Shown here piece after piece: positions 7,910 through 16,146 of a stretch of DNA of 25,187 bases. The first letter of the stretch is position 1; every line of letters starts with the position of its first letter. The position numbers were made by a program, and so were the translations under genes. This stretch comes from an uncultured Clostridia bacterium. Its GTDB lineage: Bacteria > Bacillota > Clostridia > Christensenellales > Aristaeellaceae. A model generated the notes under the pieces. The model did no database searches, was not told the origin of the DNA, and was given only the letters and a program-made list of their open reading frames with translations. The DNA lies in NCBI GenBank assembly GCA_945877525.1, contig CAMDVP010000015.1, positions 1 through 25,187 on the forward strand, written 5' to 3'.

Positions 7910-7949
7910 GGAAAAGGGCAGCCTCCACTTGATCGCTGCAAAGGCTGCC
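7910..7949 (-). terminator. Stem-loop between GH43 and GH78 genes
   Basis: On the minus strand GGCAGCCT (7949-7942) pairs perfectly with AGGCTGCC (7924-7917) across a 17-base loop and is followed by CTTTTCC. It sits just after the GH43 stop and could act as a partial terminator or RNA-stabilising stem, lowering rhamnosidase expression relative to upstream genes. Confidence 0.45.
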
Positions 7950-7954
7950 ATGGA

Positions 7955-9517
7955 TTATTTGTCATGATAGGTAAACCACTCAAAGTCCGCGTGGCATCCA
8001 TTACCCTGCAGGTCCTGGCAGCACACGCCGATCATGGCGGAGGTGAAGCCATTGCCGATCACATACTCATCGGATAGGATGCGCATGTCCAGCACAGGGC
8101 CGATAGGCTGCATCCGGCGCCCGGGCAGTGCCCAGTGGAAAGTCAGGTCGCTGCCGTTTACCTCAGCACACAGCTCCACGTCCTCCGTACCGTCCGGCAA
8201 AACAAGTTCGTTCTTGTCTTCCAGATCGCCATGGTCACAGGTGGTTACGGTCAGGGTGGGATGACCGTCATCGTCGCAGCTCATGGCCAGGTAATGCCAG
8301 TTGTCGCAGTTGTACATGCACACCAGGCCTGCCATGTGGTTGTACGTTTGCGGCTTGAAGCTCATATGTACGGTTCCGCTGCAATGCAGGGAGGAAATCT
8401 TGCGTGCCGTGAGGTGTTGCCGGAAATGGGAACACAACGAGTTGCCGCCCGTGATGCGCATCCAGCCCTTACGTGCGTCAAAGCTGATGCCGCAGTGTTG
8501 CCACATACTACGCAGGGTCATCCATAGGCGGGGCAGACCATCGCCAAAGCAAATGGTCTCCGGCTCCTTGGGAAAGACGACAGGGGGCACCTCGGGGCCT
8601 TCGTAGGTGAGAGACGGCGTAGCATGGCCGGTGGTGCCGGCAATACGCGGCCATTCATCTTCTGACCATTCGATATTCTGGATGGCACATTCGCGGCCCA
8701 GGATGCTGAACTTGCCCTCCAGCGGGCGGGCGCACAGATGTGCCATATACCACTTGCCATCCGGACCGTCGATCAGCTGTCCATGACCGGCACGCTGCAG
8801 CGCACAGTCGGTGCCGGTGGAAGACATCATCGGGTTTTGCGGATCCACTTCATAGGGACCGAAAAGGCTTTGGGAACGGGCGATGGTTACGCAATGACCA
8901 AACTCGGTACCGCCCTCTGCCGCCGTGATATAATACCAGCTGCCGTGATGGATGATGTTGGGGCCTTCGGTGGTGCCGCGGCTGGTGCCGGGGAATACGA
9001 CACGGGGCAGACCGATGGGATGAAGCTCGCTATCCAGTTCCTGCACGCTGACGCCTGCAAAACGGTTGCGATTGGTGCGACGCTCCATAGTCTGCGTCAC
9101 CAAATACTTCTTGCCATCCACATCATGGAAAACAGATGGATCGAAGCCCGTGCAGCCCACATAGACGGGCTCGCTCCAGGGGCCGCAGATATCCTTGGCG
9201 GTGATGATGAAATTGTGCGTATCCTTGAAGCGGTAGCGCGCTGTCTGTACAATGGTGTAGGCAATATAGAACAGGCCGTTGCTCCAAGTCAGGTTCGGCG
9301 CCCAGATACAGCAGGAGGGCTCGAGTCCCTCCATGGAAACGAGCGTATCATCCGTCAGGGCGCTGGGCAGCTGCTCCCAGTTTACCAGATCGCGGGAATG
9401 GTACAGGTTCACACCGGGCATCCATTCAAAGGTCGAGGTTGCAAGATAATAGTCTTCACCGACGCGCAGAAAACTGGGGTCGGAACACCAGCCATCCATG
9501 ATGGGATTCTGAGCCAT
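7955..9517 (-). CDS. Glycoside hydrolase family 43 protein (beta-xylosidase/arabinofuranosidase type)
   Basis: The 520-residue protein has a five-bladed GH43 catalytic domain (about 1-310) and a C-terminal concanavalin-like domain of the GH43_C2 kind (about 330-515). The three catalytic acids are in place: Asp13 in WCSDPSFLRVG (base), Asp126 in TGFDPSVFHD (pKa modulator) and Glu184 in GTTEGPNII (acid). The WAPNLTW motif near residue 72 is also typical. No signal peptide is present, so the enzyme is cytoplasmic and would act on sugars brought in by the operon's importer. Start ATG 9517 follows GGAGGAGG. It lies 45 bp after the FGGY kinase gene. GH43 enzymes cleave beta-xylosyl, alpha-arabinofuranosyl and related pentosyl bonds; the exact linkage is not predictable here, and an unusual pentose is possible given the neighbours. 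Confidence 0.92.
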   Translation of the reverse strand: MAQNPIMDGWCSDPSFLRVGEDYYLATSTFEWMPGVNLYHSRDLVNWEQLPSALTDDTLVSMEGLEPSCCIWAPNLTWSNGLFYIAYTIVQTARYRFKDTHNFIITAKDICGPWSEPVYVGCTGFDPSVFHDVDGKKYLVTQTMERRTNRNRFAGVSVQELDSELHPIGLPRVVFPGTSRGTTEGPNIIHHGSWYYITAAEGGTEFGHCVTIARSQSLFGPYEVDPQNPMMSSTGTDCALQRAGHGQLIDGPDGKWYMAHLCARPLEGKFSILGRECAIQNIEWSEDEWPRIAGTTGHATPSLTYEGPEVPPVVFPKEPETICFGDGLPRLWMTLRSMWQHCGISFDARKGWMRITGGNSLCSHFRQHLTARKISSLHCSGTVHMSFKPQTYNHMAGLVCMYNCDNWHYLAMSCDDDGHPTLTVTTCDHGDLEDKNELVLPDGTEDVELCAEVNGSDLTFHWALPGRRMQPIGPVLDMRILSDEYVIGNGFTSAMIGVCCQDLQGNGCHADFEWFTYHDK

Positions 9518-9562
9518 GGTATCTTCCTCCTCCTGATCTGGATATGTATTCGGCAGCCGCGA

Positions 9563-11047
9563 TTATTGTTTGCGGATGCTGCGTACTGCTTCCTCCCAGG
9601 CTGCAAGCCGCTCATGCCGCTCATCGCAGCCCATCGAAGCAGTCAGGGTGCGGGCGGGGATGCTGCCAAAGACACGATCGGTATACACACCCAGCGCAAG
9701 ACCCGCTGCCCAGGCTGCACCGATGCAGCTCAGCTCTTCAGCCTCGGGTACGCGCACTGTGCTGCAGATGAGGTCTGCCTGCAGCTGCATCAGATAGCCA
9801 TTGCGTGTAGGGCCACCGTCAGCGCGCAGCTCCACCGATGAAATGCCGCTCTCCTTGCGCATCAGGTCGACAATGTCTGTGATTTGGTACGCAATGCAGT
9901 CAAGCGCTGCACGGACGATTTCGTTTTTGCCGGTGGTTCGGCTCATACCCAAGATCGCAGCACGGGCACTGCTGTCCCAATAAGGTGCACCAAGCCCCGA
10001 AAATGCCGGAACCAGGATCGTGCGATCTGCGGGATTCGCAGCACGTGCCAGCGCTTCTGTCTCTCCTGCTCCTTCAATGAGGTGCAGGTCGTCCTTCAGC
10101 CAAGTGATGACCGCACCGGTGTAGTTGATGTTGCCCTCAAGCACGTACTGCACCTGACCGCCGATCTTCCACGCCAGCGAGGTGACCAGGCCGTTTTCGG
10201 ACAGAATGGGCTCCGTGCCGATATTCATCATGATGCTGCTGCCGGTGCCGTAGGTCGCCTTGACCATGCCGCGTTCCAGGCATCCTTGACCAAACAGCGC
10301 CGCGTGGGAGTCGCCCATTACGCCATGGATCGGGATTCTCTTGGGCAGGATGCCGCCGAAGTCTGTCTCGCCATAACAACCATCCGAATCCATCAGACCT
10401 GGCAGGCATGCCATTGGTACGCCGAAATACTCACACAGCTGTGCATCCCAGGCCAGCTGACGAATGTCAAACAGCTGTGTGCGGGAAGCGTTGGAATAGT
10501 CGGTGAGGAAGGACGCACCATCCGTCAGACGATAGACCAGATAGCTGTCCATCGTGCCGAAGCAGAGCTCGCATGCCTGCGCCTGAGCACGCAGTTCGGG
10601 GACGTTTTCCATCAGCCAGCCCCATTTGGCGGCAGAAAAGTAGGGGGACAGCCGCAAACCGGTTTTTTTGCGTACGGTCTCTGCGGCTTCCGGATGCGTC
10701 TCTGACAAGCGGCTGCACAGTCCCTCGCCTCGGGCACACTGCCATACGATGGCGTTGTAGGCAGGCTTGCCGTTGGCGCGGTACCATGCGGCAGCCGTCT
10801 CGCGCTGGTTGGTGATGCCAACGCCCACGACCTGTGCAGGATCAATGGTGCTCTTGCTTAGCAGCTCCCGCACGAGGCCCAACAGGTTTTGCCAGATCTC
10901 CTCCGGGTCGTGCTCCACCCAGCCCTGTTCGTTCACGATCTGACGGTGGTTCCGGTTCACACGCAGCACAATCCTGCCGCTTTCGTCGAATAGGATGACC
11001 TTGGTGCCCTGCGTGCTCTGGTCGATCCCGATGATGTACTTGCCCAT
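9563..11047 (-). CDS. FGGY-family sugar kinase, glycerol-kinase-like
   Basis: The 494-residue ATP-dependent kinase opens with the phosphate motif GIDQSTQGTK and has the FGGY signature 1 as YFSAAKWGWLMEN and a signature-2 region near GLGAPYWDSSARAAILG. Residues that hold glycerol in GlpK are all present: Arg82 and Glu83 (NQRET), Trp102 (IVWQ), Tyr136 (PYFS) and Asp246 (MGDSHAALFGQ). By sequence it would be called glycerol kinase, but there is no GlpF or GlpD here; it sits 2 bp after a split transketolase and downstream of a sugar isomerase. A ketose with a glycerol-like end, such as apulose, would fit both active site and context (inference). Start ATG 11047 uses AAGGGG. Alternative: an ordinary glycerol kinase for glycerol released from glycosides. 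Confidence 0.9.
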   Translation of the reverse strand: MGKYIIGIDQSTQGTKVILFDESGRIVLRVNRNHRQIVNEQGWVEHDPEEIWQNLLGLVRELLSKSTIDPAQVVGVGITNQRETAAAWYRANGKPAYNAIVWQCARGEGLCSRLSETHPEAAETVRKKTGLRLSPYFSAAKWGWLMENVPELRAQAQACELCFGTMDSYLVYRLTDGASFLTDYSNASRTQLFDIRQLAWDAQLCEYFGVPMACLPGLMDSDGCYGETDFGGILPKRIPIHGVMGDSHAALFGQGCLERGMVKATYGTGSSIMMNIGTEPILSENGLVTSLAWKIGGQVQYVLEGNINYTGAVITWLKDDLHLIEGAGETEALARAANPADRTILVPAFSGLGAPYWDSSARAAILGMSRTTGKNEIVRAALDCIAYQITDIVDLMRKESGISSVELRADGGPTRNGYLMQLQADLICSTVRVPEAEELSCIGAAWAAGLALGVYTDRVFGSIPARTLTASMGCDERHERLAAWEEAVRSIRKQ

Positions 11048-11049
11048 GC

Positions 11050-11979
11050 TTACAGCCCCTTCATGACGGTATTCACGATGCCCTCAGCGTTCAGACCGTA
11101 GTAGTCGAACACCTCCTGCGAGGTGCCGGTGATGACCGGTGCGTCCGGCAGCGCCAGATTGATCACACGGGTGGGACATTCTGCGCCTACCACCTGCGCC
11201 ACCATAGAACCGAGACCGCCGAAGGGGCTGTGCTCCTCGATTGTCACCACGAGCTTCGCCCCCTGAGCATACTTCACAATGGACGCCTTGTCCAGCGGCT
11301 TCACGCAGTACATGTCCAGCACTGTGGTCGGATGCCCCAGCTGCGCCAGCTTCTCACCGGCGGCCTTTGCCGGGCGAACCATCTCGCCGCAGGCGACAAG
11401 CAGCACCTCGGAGCCTTCCTGCAAAACAGTCGCCTGATCCATCACAAAGGGCACGCTGTCCTCCGAATATATATCCTCCACAGGGTTGCGCCCCACGCGG
11501 ATATATGCCGGCTTCTCGTCCTGAAGCAGTGCCTTGACCAGCTCGCGGGTTTGATGGCGGTCACTGGGCAGGTACACACGCATGTTGGGGATGGCGCTCA
11601 TGGCGGCAATGTCCTGGGCAGAGTGGTGGCTCATGCCCAACGCACCATAGCTGATGCCGCCGCTGATGCCAATCAGCTTCACATTCGTATTGGAATACGC
11701 CACATCCACCTTGCACTGCTCATAGCTGCGGGTAGACAGGAAGCAGGCGGGGCTGGCGGCATAGGCTTTCTTGCCGCACTTGGCCAAGCCTGCGGAGATG
11801 CTTACCAGGTTCTGCTCAGCAATGCCCACCTCCACAAACTGCTCCGGGTAGGTGCTGGCAAAAGCGGTCATGGAGGCGCTGCCGCGGCTGTCGCTGCATA
11901 GCACCACCACATTCCTGTCGTTCGCGGCCTGCTCCATCAGCACGTCGCAAATGGCCTGCCGGTTCGGGATCTTATTCAT
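11050..11979 (-). CDS. Transketolase, C-terminal (PYR/TKC) subunit of a split enzyme
   Basis: The 309-residue protein carries the pyrimidine-binding and C-terminal domains of transketolase. The catalytic glutamate that activates thiamine diphosphate is Glu55 in VEVGIAEQN; GALGMSHHS and YIRVGRNP follow as expected. It needs the N-terminal subunit encoded directly upstream, which ends 8 bp inside this gene. ATG 11979 was chosen because GAGGAGG lies 9 bases before it, within the upstream reading frame. As a pair they would move a two-carbon ketol unit between phosphorylated sugars. Split transketolases occur both as general pentose-phosphate enzymes and as pathway-specific ones (AptAB for apulose 4-phosphate, UlaG-like and sulfo-sugar variants). 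Its place between an isomerase and a kinase argues for a pathway-specific role. Confidence 0.92.
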   Translation of the reverse strand: MNKIPNRQAICDVLMEQAANDRNVVVLCSDSRGSASMTAFASTYPEQFVEVGIAEQNLVSISAGLAKCGKKAYAASPACFLSTRSYEQCKVDVAYSNTNVKLIGISGGISYGALGMSHHSAQDIAAMSAIPNMRVYLPSDRHQTRELVKALLQDEKPAYIRVGRNPVEDIYSEDSVPFVMDQATVLQEGSEVLLVACGEMVRPAKAAGEKLAQLGHPTTVLDMYCVKPLDKASIVKYAQGAKLVVTIEEHSPFGGLGSMVAQVVGAECPTRVINLALPDAPVITGTSQEVFDYYGLNAEGIVNTVMKGL

Positions 11980-12805
11980 GCAGTGCAACCTCCTCTCTGG
12001 CCTTCAGGTCAGCCATGATCTGGGCGTATTCCTCCGCCGTGGGCACCTTGTGGTGCCAGGCCGCCTTATTCTCCATCACAGGAGAGCCACAGCCCTTGGT
12101 GGTGTTGGCGATGATGAGCGTGGGGCAGCCCTTGGTCTGCTTGGCCTCCTCAAAGGCTCCATGCAGCGCGGGAATGCTGTTGCCGTCCACGGAGATCACA
12201 TGCCAGCCGAACGCTGCCCAGCGGTCTGCCAGGTTGTCGTGATGCATCACGTCCTCGGTGCTTCCGGATATCTGCAGGCGGTTACGGTCGACGACGGCGC
12301 AAAGGTTGTCCAGTCTGTAGTGACCCGCTGCCATGGCGCCCTCCCACACCGAGCCTTCGGCCAGTTCGCCGTCGCCCATCACCGTGTAGACGCGGGTGGG
12401 ACGATTGTCCATGCGCGCCGCCAGCGCCATGCCGATGCACACCGGCAGGCCATGGCCCAGGGAACCGCTGTTCATCTCGATGCCGGGCAGTTTGTTGTTG
12501 GGATGGCCGATAAACTTGCTGCCGAACTTGGAGAAATTCTCCAGCACCTCCTCATAGGTGAAGAACCCCTTCTCGGCCAATACGGCATAGTAGGCCTCCA
12601 CGCTGTGTCCCTTGGAGAGCACGAACAGGTCGCGGTCAGGGTCGTTCACATTCTCCGGGCTGATATTCATTTGGTCAAAATACAGGGTGACGAGGGCATC
12701 GATGACGCTCATGTCGCCGCCGATGTGTCCGCCCTTGCCGGCCATGATGATATCCACCACATGCTGGCGCAGGCGATAGGAGAGGGCTGTCAGATTCTGT
12801 TCCAT
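11972..12805 (-). CDS. Transketolase, N-terminal (thiamine diphosphate-binding) subunit
   Basis: The 277-residue protein is the PP domain of a split transketolase. The thiamine diphosphate/Mg signature starts at GDGELAEGSVWEGA (residues 144-157) and closes with DRN at 173-175. Substrate-channel histidines are visible in GKGGHIGG (27), SKGHS (67) and GSLGHGL (118). I took ATG 12805 since AAGGA is 8 bases upstream; an ATG three codons earlier touches that site. The stop overlaps the start of the C-terminal subunit, giving equal translation. A hairpin lies between it and the isomerase gene. See the partner entry for the pathway discussion. Confidence 0.92.
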   Translation of the reverse strand: MEQNLTALSYRLRQHVVDIIMAGKGGHIGGDMSVIDALVTLYFDQMNISPENVNDPDRDLFVLSKGHSVEAYYAVLAEKGFFTYEEVLENFSKFGSKFIGHPNNKLPGIEMNSGSLGHGLPVCIGMALAARMDNRPTRVYTVMGDGELAEGSVWEGAMAAGHYRLDNLCAVVDRNRLQISGSTEDVMHHDNLADRWAAFGWHVISVDGNSIPALHGAFEEAKQTKGCPTLIIANTTKGCGSPVMENKAAWHHKVPTAEEYAQIMADLKAREEVALHE

Positions 12806-12842
12806 GCAATCCATCCTTTACATCTGCATCTGTTCAAATACA

Positions 12843-12878
12843 GCACCGGGACGCATGCTGCTTTCATCGTCCCGGTGC
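12843..12878. terminator. Intergenic 11-bp stem-loop within the operon
   Basis: GCACCGGGACG (12843-12853) pairs perfectly with 12868-12878 across a 14-base loop. It lies between the isomerase stop and the transketolase start. In the minus direction it lacks a clear U-run (TGTATTTG follows), so partial termination or mRNA processing and stabilisation is more likely than full termination. In the plus direction TTTT follows. Confidence 0.5.
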
Positions 12879-12895
12879 TTTTCATCATGGCCTGA

Positions 12896-14320
12896 TTAAA
12901 CCTCGTCGAACACGACGTTCTCGCCATGCAGATATGCCTGAACCTTTTCCTCGATGGGGTCATAGAGATCGGGGGTGATACCCAGATACTTGCAGGCTTC
13001 GTAGATTACCGGCACCACATCGCCGTGCACGGCAGCCACATGGTGGATATAGGGGCCTTCGACCACTTTGGCCTCCAGGCGCTTGAGATTGGCAACCTTC
13101 ACCCATACATAGGTGCCGCGGGTCCAAGGACCGTCGATACCGCGGGCATGTCCCAGCAGAACGGAATATTTGCCGTCGTCGCCGTCAAAGCGCACCAGGC
13201 TCATGGGGCCGTGCTTGGCCTCGGCGGACACAGCGCCGTTTTGCGGGAAGGCCACGGGCACGCAGATGGTGGGCTTTTCGCGAGCCACAGAGATGGGCCA
13301 GGGACCGCAATGCTGCAGCAGCTCGCCGTTGTCGTCATCGGGATGGCGCACGGTCCAGTCGCTGAACATCACGCGGCGCTCGTTCATCGTGGCGGCCTCC
13401 GCCATCAGCTGGGAAATGGCGCCATGGATATCCGTTTCGCATACCACCGGGATGCCTTCCTCGTTCAACAGGGCATTGGCGGCGCAGGGCATGATGCCGA
13501 TCTCATCCTGCAGTGCGTTCCAACACTGGATAGCGATGGCATTGCAGCCGTATTGATCTGCCAGAGCCTTCATGGATACCTTGAGTGCGGCCACGGAGGT
13601 CAGGTACTCGTCCTCAATCCTGCAGATCATGTTTTCGCGGCAGTAGGAGACAACTTTCTCAATTTCGGTCTTTTCCGCACGCCACTTGCGCATCTCGGCA
13701 TAGAGTTCGGGCAGCGGGATGGGGCTGAGCTGGATGTTGAACTTTTCCAATAGCTCGCCCTCATTGCACATGGTGGACCAGAAGTCGAAGGGACGCGGGC
13801 CGATCTGCAGAATGCGGGTGTGGCGGAACGTGCGCACCACATTGCACACGGCCAGGAAATCCTTGATGCCGCGCTCGAATTCTGGGTCTCCCAGGTTGCA
13901 GTTGTTCATATAGGTAAAGGGAACCTTGAAACGGCGCAGCACCTTGCCGGTAGCGAACAGGCCGCACTGGCTGTCGCGCAGGCGCATGCCGTTCTCATCG
14001 GGGCGCTCATCGCGCGGCCCCCACAGCAGCACTGGCACGCCCAGCGCCCTGGCCAGACGGCCGCACTCATATTCGGTTCCAAAATTGGCGTGGGGCAGGA
14101 ACAGACCATCCACGTTCTCTGCTCGAAACTTGGCAATGATCTTTTCCAGACCGGCATCATCGTAGAGCAGGCCCTCTTCGTTCACATCGTCGATATCTAC
14201 AAAGTGCACGCCCAGCTCGTTCAGACGGTTGGCAATCAGGCCGCGATATTCAATCGCGGCAGGCGCACTGAAGATGGCGCGGCGGGTCGGGGCATAACCC
14301 AGCTTGATCGTTGCAGCCAT
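12896..14320 (-). CDS. L-fucose/L-arabinose isomerase-like sugar isomerase
   Basis: This 474-residue protein belongs to the FucI/AraA-like fold family of aldose-ketose isomerases. Family-type segments include FFAPTRR-like GYAPTRRAIFSAP at the N-terminus, LFLPHANFGTEYE, LLWGPRDERPDENG, QIGPRPFDFWS, IQCWNALQDEIGIMPC, and the acidic metal-site motif VCETDIHGA. Near the C-terminus EGPYIHHVAAVHGD supplies histidines of the kind that complete the metal site. ATG 14320 is preferred because GGAGG is 9 bases upstream; an ATG three codons earlier abuts that site. It is 24 bp after the IUNH-fold gene and upstream of transketolase and kinase, so it should make the ketose that the kinase phosphorylates. 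It is not close enough to classical FucI or AraA to name the sugar. Confidence 0.85.
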   Translation of the reverse strand: MAATIKLGYAPTRRAIFSAPAAIEYRGLIANRLNELGVHFVDIDDVNEEGLLYDDAGLEKIIAKFRAENVDGLFLPHANFGTEYECGRLARALGVPVLLWGPRDERPDENGMRLRDSQCGLFATGKVLRRFKVPFTYMNNCNLGDPEFERGIKDFLAVCNVVRTFRHTRILQIGPRPFDFWSTMCNEGELLEKFNIQLSPIPLPELYAEMRKWRAEKTEIEKVVSYCRENMICRIEDEYLTSVAALKVSMKALADQYGCNAIAIQCWNALQDEIGIMPCAANALLNEEGIPVVCETDIHGAISQLMAEAATMNERRVMFSDWTVRHPDDDNGELLQHCGPWPISVAREKPTICVPVAFPQNGAVSAEAKHGPMSLVRFDGDDGKYSVLLGHARGIDGPWTRGTYVWVKVANLKRLEAKVVEGPYIHHVAAVHGDVVPVIYEACKYLGITPDLYDPIEEKVQAYLHGENVVFDEV

Positions 14321-14344
14321 ATCATTCATCCTCCGTAGTTTGGT

Positions 14345-15265
14345 TTATTCGGGGTGACGCTGATGGAACAGCGCCAGCTTGCAAAACAGGTCTTCCAGAA
14401 TGAGACGGCTGTCCACACGCTTATAAACGCGAATAGGCCGGTTGCGGATATCCTCGGAGTAGCAGCCATCCACGGTCACATAGGGTGCCTGACGCCACTC
14501 GAATTCAAAGCGGTGCTCATAGAGCAGCAGGCCGATGGCCGGATTGTCGCCCAGCACCCAGGTCTCGCCTGTGCGGAAGGGACTCAGGCGAGGTGCGTCC
14601 TCGTAGCTGTGGGCCTCCATCTGGCTGCATAGATATTCGCCGATGGCGCCGCAGGGGCCGACCTTCCATTCAAGCTCCGCCTTGGACACCGCCATCATCT
14701 CATACACATTCTTGGGAACCTGCCACACTTGCACCTTCGAGCCGAACACCACGTTGACGGCGTTGATATCGTTGCCCAAGTTGAACTCGACACCGCCCGC
14801 CGGATAAGGTGCGCCGCCGATCCAGATGACCGTCACATTGCGTTCGGCAATGCGCGGCTCCAGCAGCAGTGCGGAGGCCATATCGGTCAGCGGGCCCAGA
14901 AAGGTGATGTACAGCGGCCGCGAATCTTCTCTCATGGCTTCGCGGATGATGAGACGAGCGCCCTCGGAGTCAACGGGTGTGTGCGTGTCCTTCAGCGCGT
15001 GAGGCGCGCCATGGTACAGCATGCCCGCCGTTGGGAAGCGCATCTTGTCAAAGATAGTAGTCAGTTCCTGATAGCTGCGGTCCATTTCATCAGGCGCGTG
15101 CCCGCCGAAGTGTGCAGCGATGAATCCCACATTGTCAAAGCGGGGACTGAGAAGTGCCTGAACAACTGCAAACTGATCATCGGCTTCGTTTTTGGCGTCA
15201 GTGTCGGTGATGACACGGATCATCTTTTCCTGCGGCACGGTAAATGTGTAGTCACGGTATATCAT
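14345..15265 (-). CDS. Nucleoside-hydrolase-fold (IUNH-like) protein, paralogue 1
   Basis: The 306-residue protein resembles inosine-uridine nucleoside hydrolases, Ca-dependent enzymes that cleave N-ribofuranosides. The N-terminal metal motif is DTDAKNEADDQFA (Asp21, Asp23, Asp29, Asp30), two residues longer than the usual DTDxGxDDA. FLGPLTDMA (around 122-130) and GGVEFNLGNDINA (Glu160, Asn162, Asp166) match other conserved stretches. The C-terminal metal Asp is kept in VLGDNPAIG (Asp240) but the His that often precedes it is a Gly. Start ATG 15265 follows GAGAGGT. It lies 28 bp after the second permease gene, inside the sugar operon, and has a paralogue at 19858. Given the sugar context, it may hydrolyse furanosides other than nucleosides (inference); ordinary nucleosidase remains possible. 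Confidence 0.85.
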   Translation of the reverse strand: MIYRDYTFTVPQEKMIRVITDTDAKNEADDQFAVVQALLSPRFDNVGFIAAHFGGHAPDEMDRSYQELTTIFDKMRFPTAGMLYHGAPHALKDTHTPVDSEGARLIIREAMREDSRPLYITFLGPLTDMASALLLEPRIAERNVTVIWIGGAPYPAGGVEFNLGNDINAVNVVFGSKVQVWQVPKNVYEMMAVSKAELEWKVGPCGAIGEYLCSQMEAHSYEDAPRLSPFRTGETWVLGDNPAIGLLLYEHRFEFEWRQAPYVTVDGCYSEDIRNRPIRVYKRVDSRLILEDLFCKLALFHQRHPE

Positions 15266-15293
15266 CGTTACACCTCTCTGGCAGGGATGGTCA

Positions 15294-16133
15294 TTAACCC
15301 TTCACACCACCCGCGGTAATGCCCTCCACGAAGTACTTCTGCGCGGAGAAGAACAGAATGACCAGCGGCAGCACAACGACGCACGCCATGGCCATGACCT
15401 TGCCCCACTCAACGACAGATTCAGCATCCAGGGTCATGCGCATGGCCAACGATACGGGATATTTGCTGGCAGAATTGATGTAGATCAGGGTGTCAAAGTA
15501 ATTGTTGTATGTCCAGGTGAACTGAAGCAGGCCAGCAGAGAACATGGCAGGCTTCAAAAGCGGCATCAGAATGGTGATGAGAGTCCTGAAGGTGCCGCAG
15601 CCGTCGATGTAAGCTGCTTCATCCAGATCCATGGGGATCGAACGCATGAACTGAACCATCTGATAGATGAAGAAGGGATAGCAGCCCAACAGTGCTGGCA
15701 CATAGAAGGGCAGATAGGTGTCGATCCAGCCGAATTTGTTAAACAGCATGTAGCGCGGGATAATGATGACTGTGTTGGGCAGCATCAGGGTCGCCAGCAG
15801 GATGGTGAAAAGCACGTTCTTTGACTTGAAGTTGAATCTGGCAAAACCGTAGGCCACAATGGTGCAGGATACAACTGTCAGCAGCACCACCGGGATTACC
15901 AGGGTGAAGGTATTCGCAAAGAATGTCCAGTAGGTGAATTGACCGTTTCCGGCCCATCCCTTCACATAGTACTCAAAGGTGAAGCGTTCCGGCAAGATGG
16001 CTGTGCTGCCGAAAATCTCATTGTTTGTCTTGAACGATGCCATGACCATGTACAGGATCGGGAATAGAAGTGCAATGCCGAGCAGGACGATAAAGAGGTA
16101 AGTCAGGCCTTTGGAAATCGTCTTTCTTTTCAT
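15294..16133 (-). CDS. CUT1 sugar ABC transporter permease (MalG/UgpE type)
   Basis: The 279-residue permease forms the channel of a CUT1 oligosaccharide or glycoside importer with its upstream partner. An N-terminal membrane segment (about 9-32), a periplasmic-type loop, and further helices near 75-100, 108-130, 140-165, 195-215 and 245-265 are visible. The EAA docking loop reads EAAYIDGCGT followed by a conserved Pro. ATG 16133 follows AAGGAGG by 8 bases. It sits 13 bp after the other permease. No ATPase gene is present in the cluster, so a shared MsmX/MsiK-type ATPase elsewhere is expected. Confidence 0.93.
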   Translation of the reverse strand: MKRKTISKGLTYLFIVLLGIALLFPILYMVMASFKTNNEIFGSTAILPERFTFEYYVKGWAGNGQFTYWTFFANTFTLVIPVVLLTVVSCTIVAYGFARFNFKSKNVLFTILLATLMLPNTVIIIPRYMLFNKFGWIDTYLPFYVPALLGCYPFFIYQMVQFMRSIPMDLDEAAYIDGCGTFRTLITILMPLLKPAMFSAGLLQFTWTYNNYFDTLIYINSASKYPVSLAMRMTLDAESVVEWGKVMAMACVVVLPLVILFFSAQKYFVEGITAGGVKG

Positions 16134-16146
16134 CTTAGCTTCCTCC

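Noticed and set aside
8738..9841. Plus-strand open frame of 367 codons opposite GH43 and the kinase
   Set aside because: It runs across two real minus-strand genes with clear motifs and has no start signal; similar shadows lie opposite the transketolase, isomerase and rhamnosidase genes.
9563..11047. Naming the FGGY kinase glpK
   Set aside because: Active-site residues fit, but there is no glycerol facilitator or dehydrogenase, and the gene sits in an isomerase-transketolase operon; the symbol would mislead.
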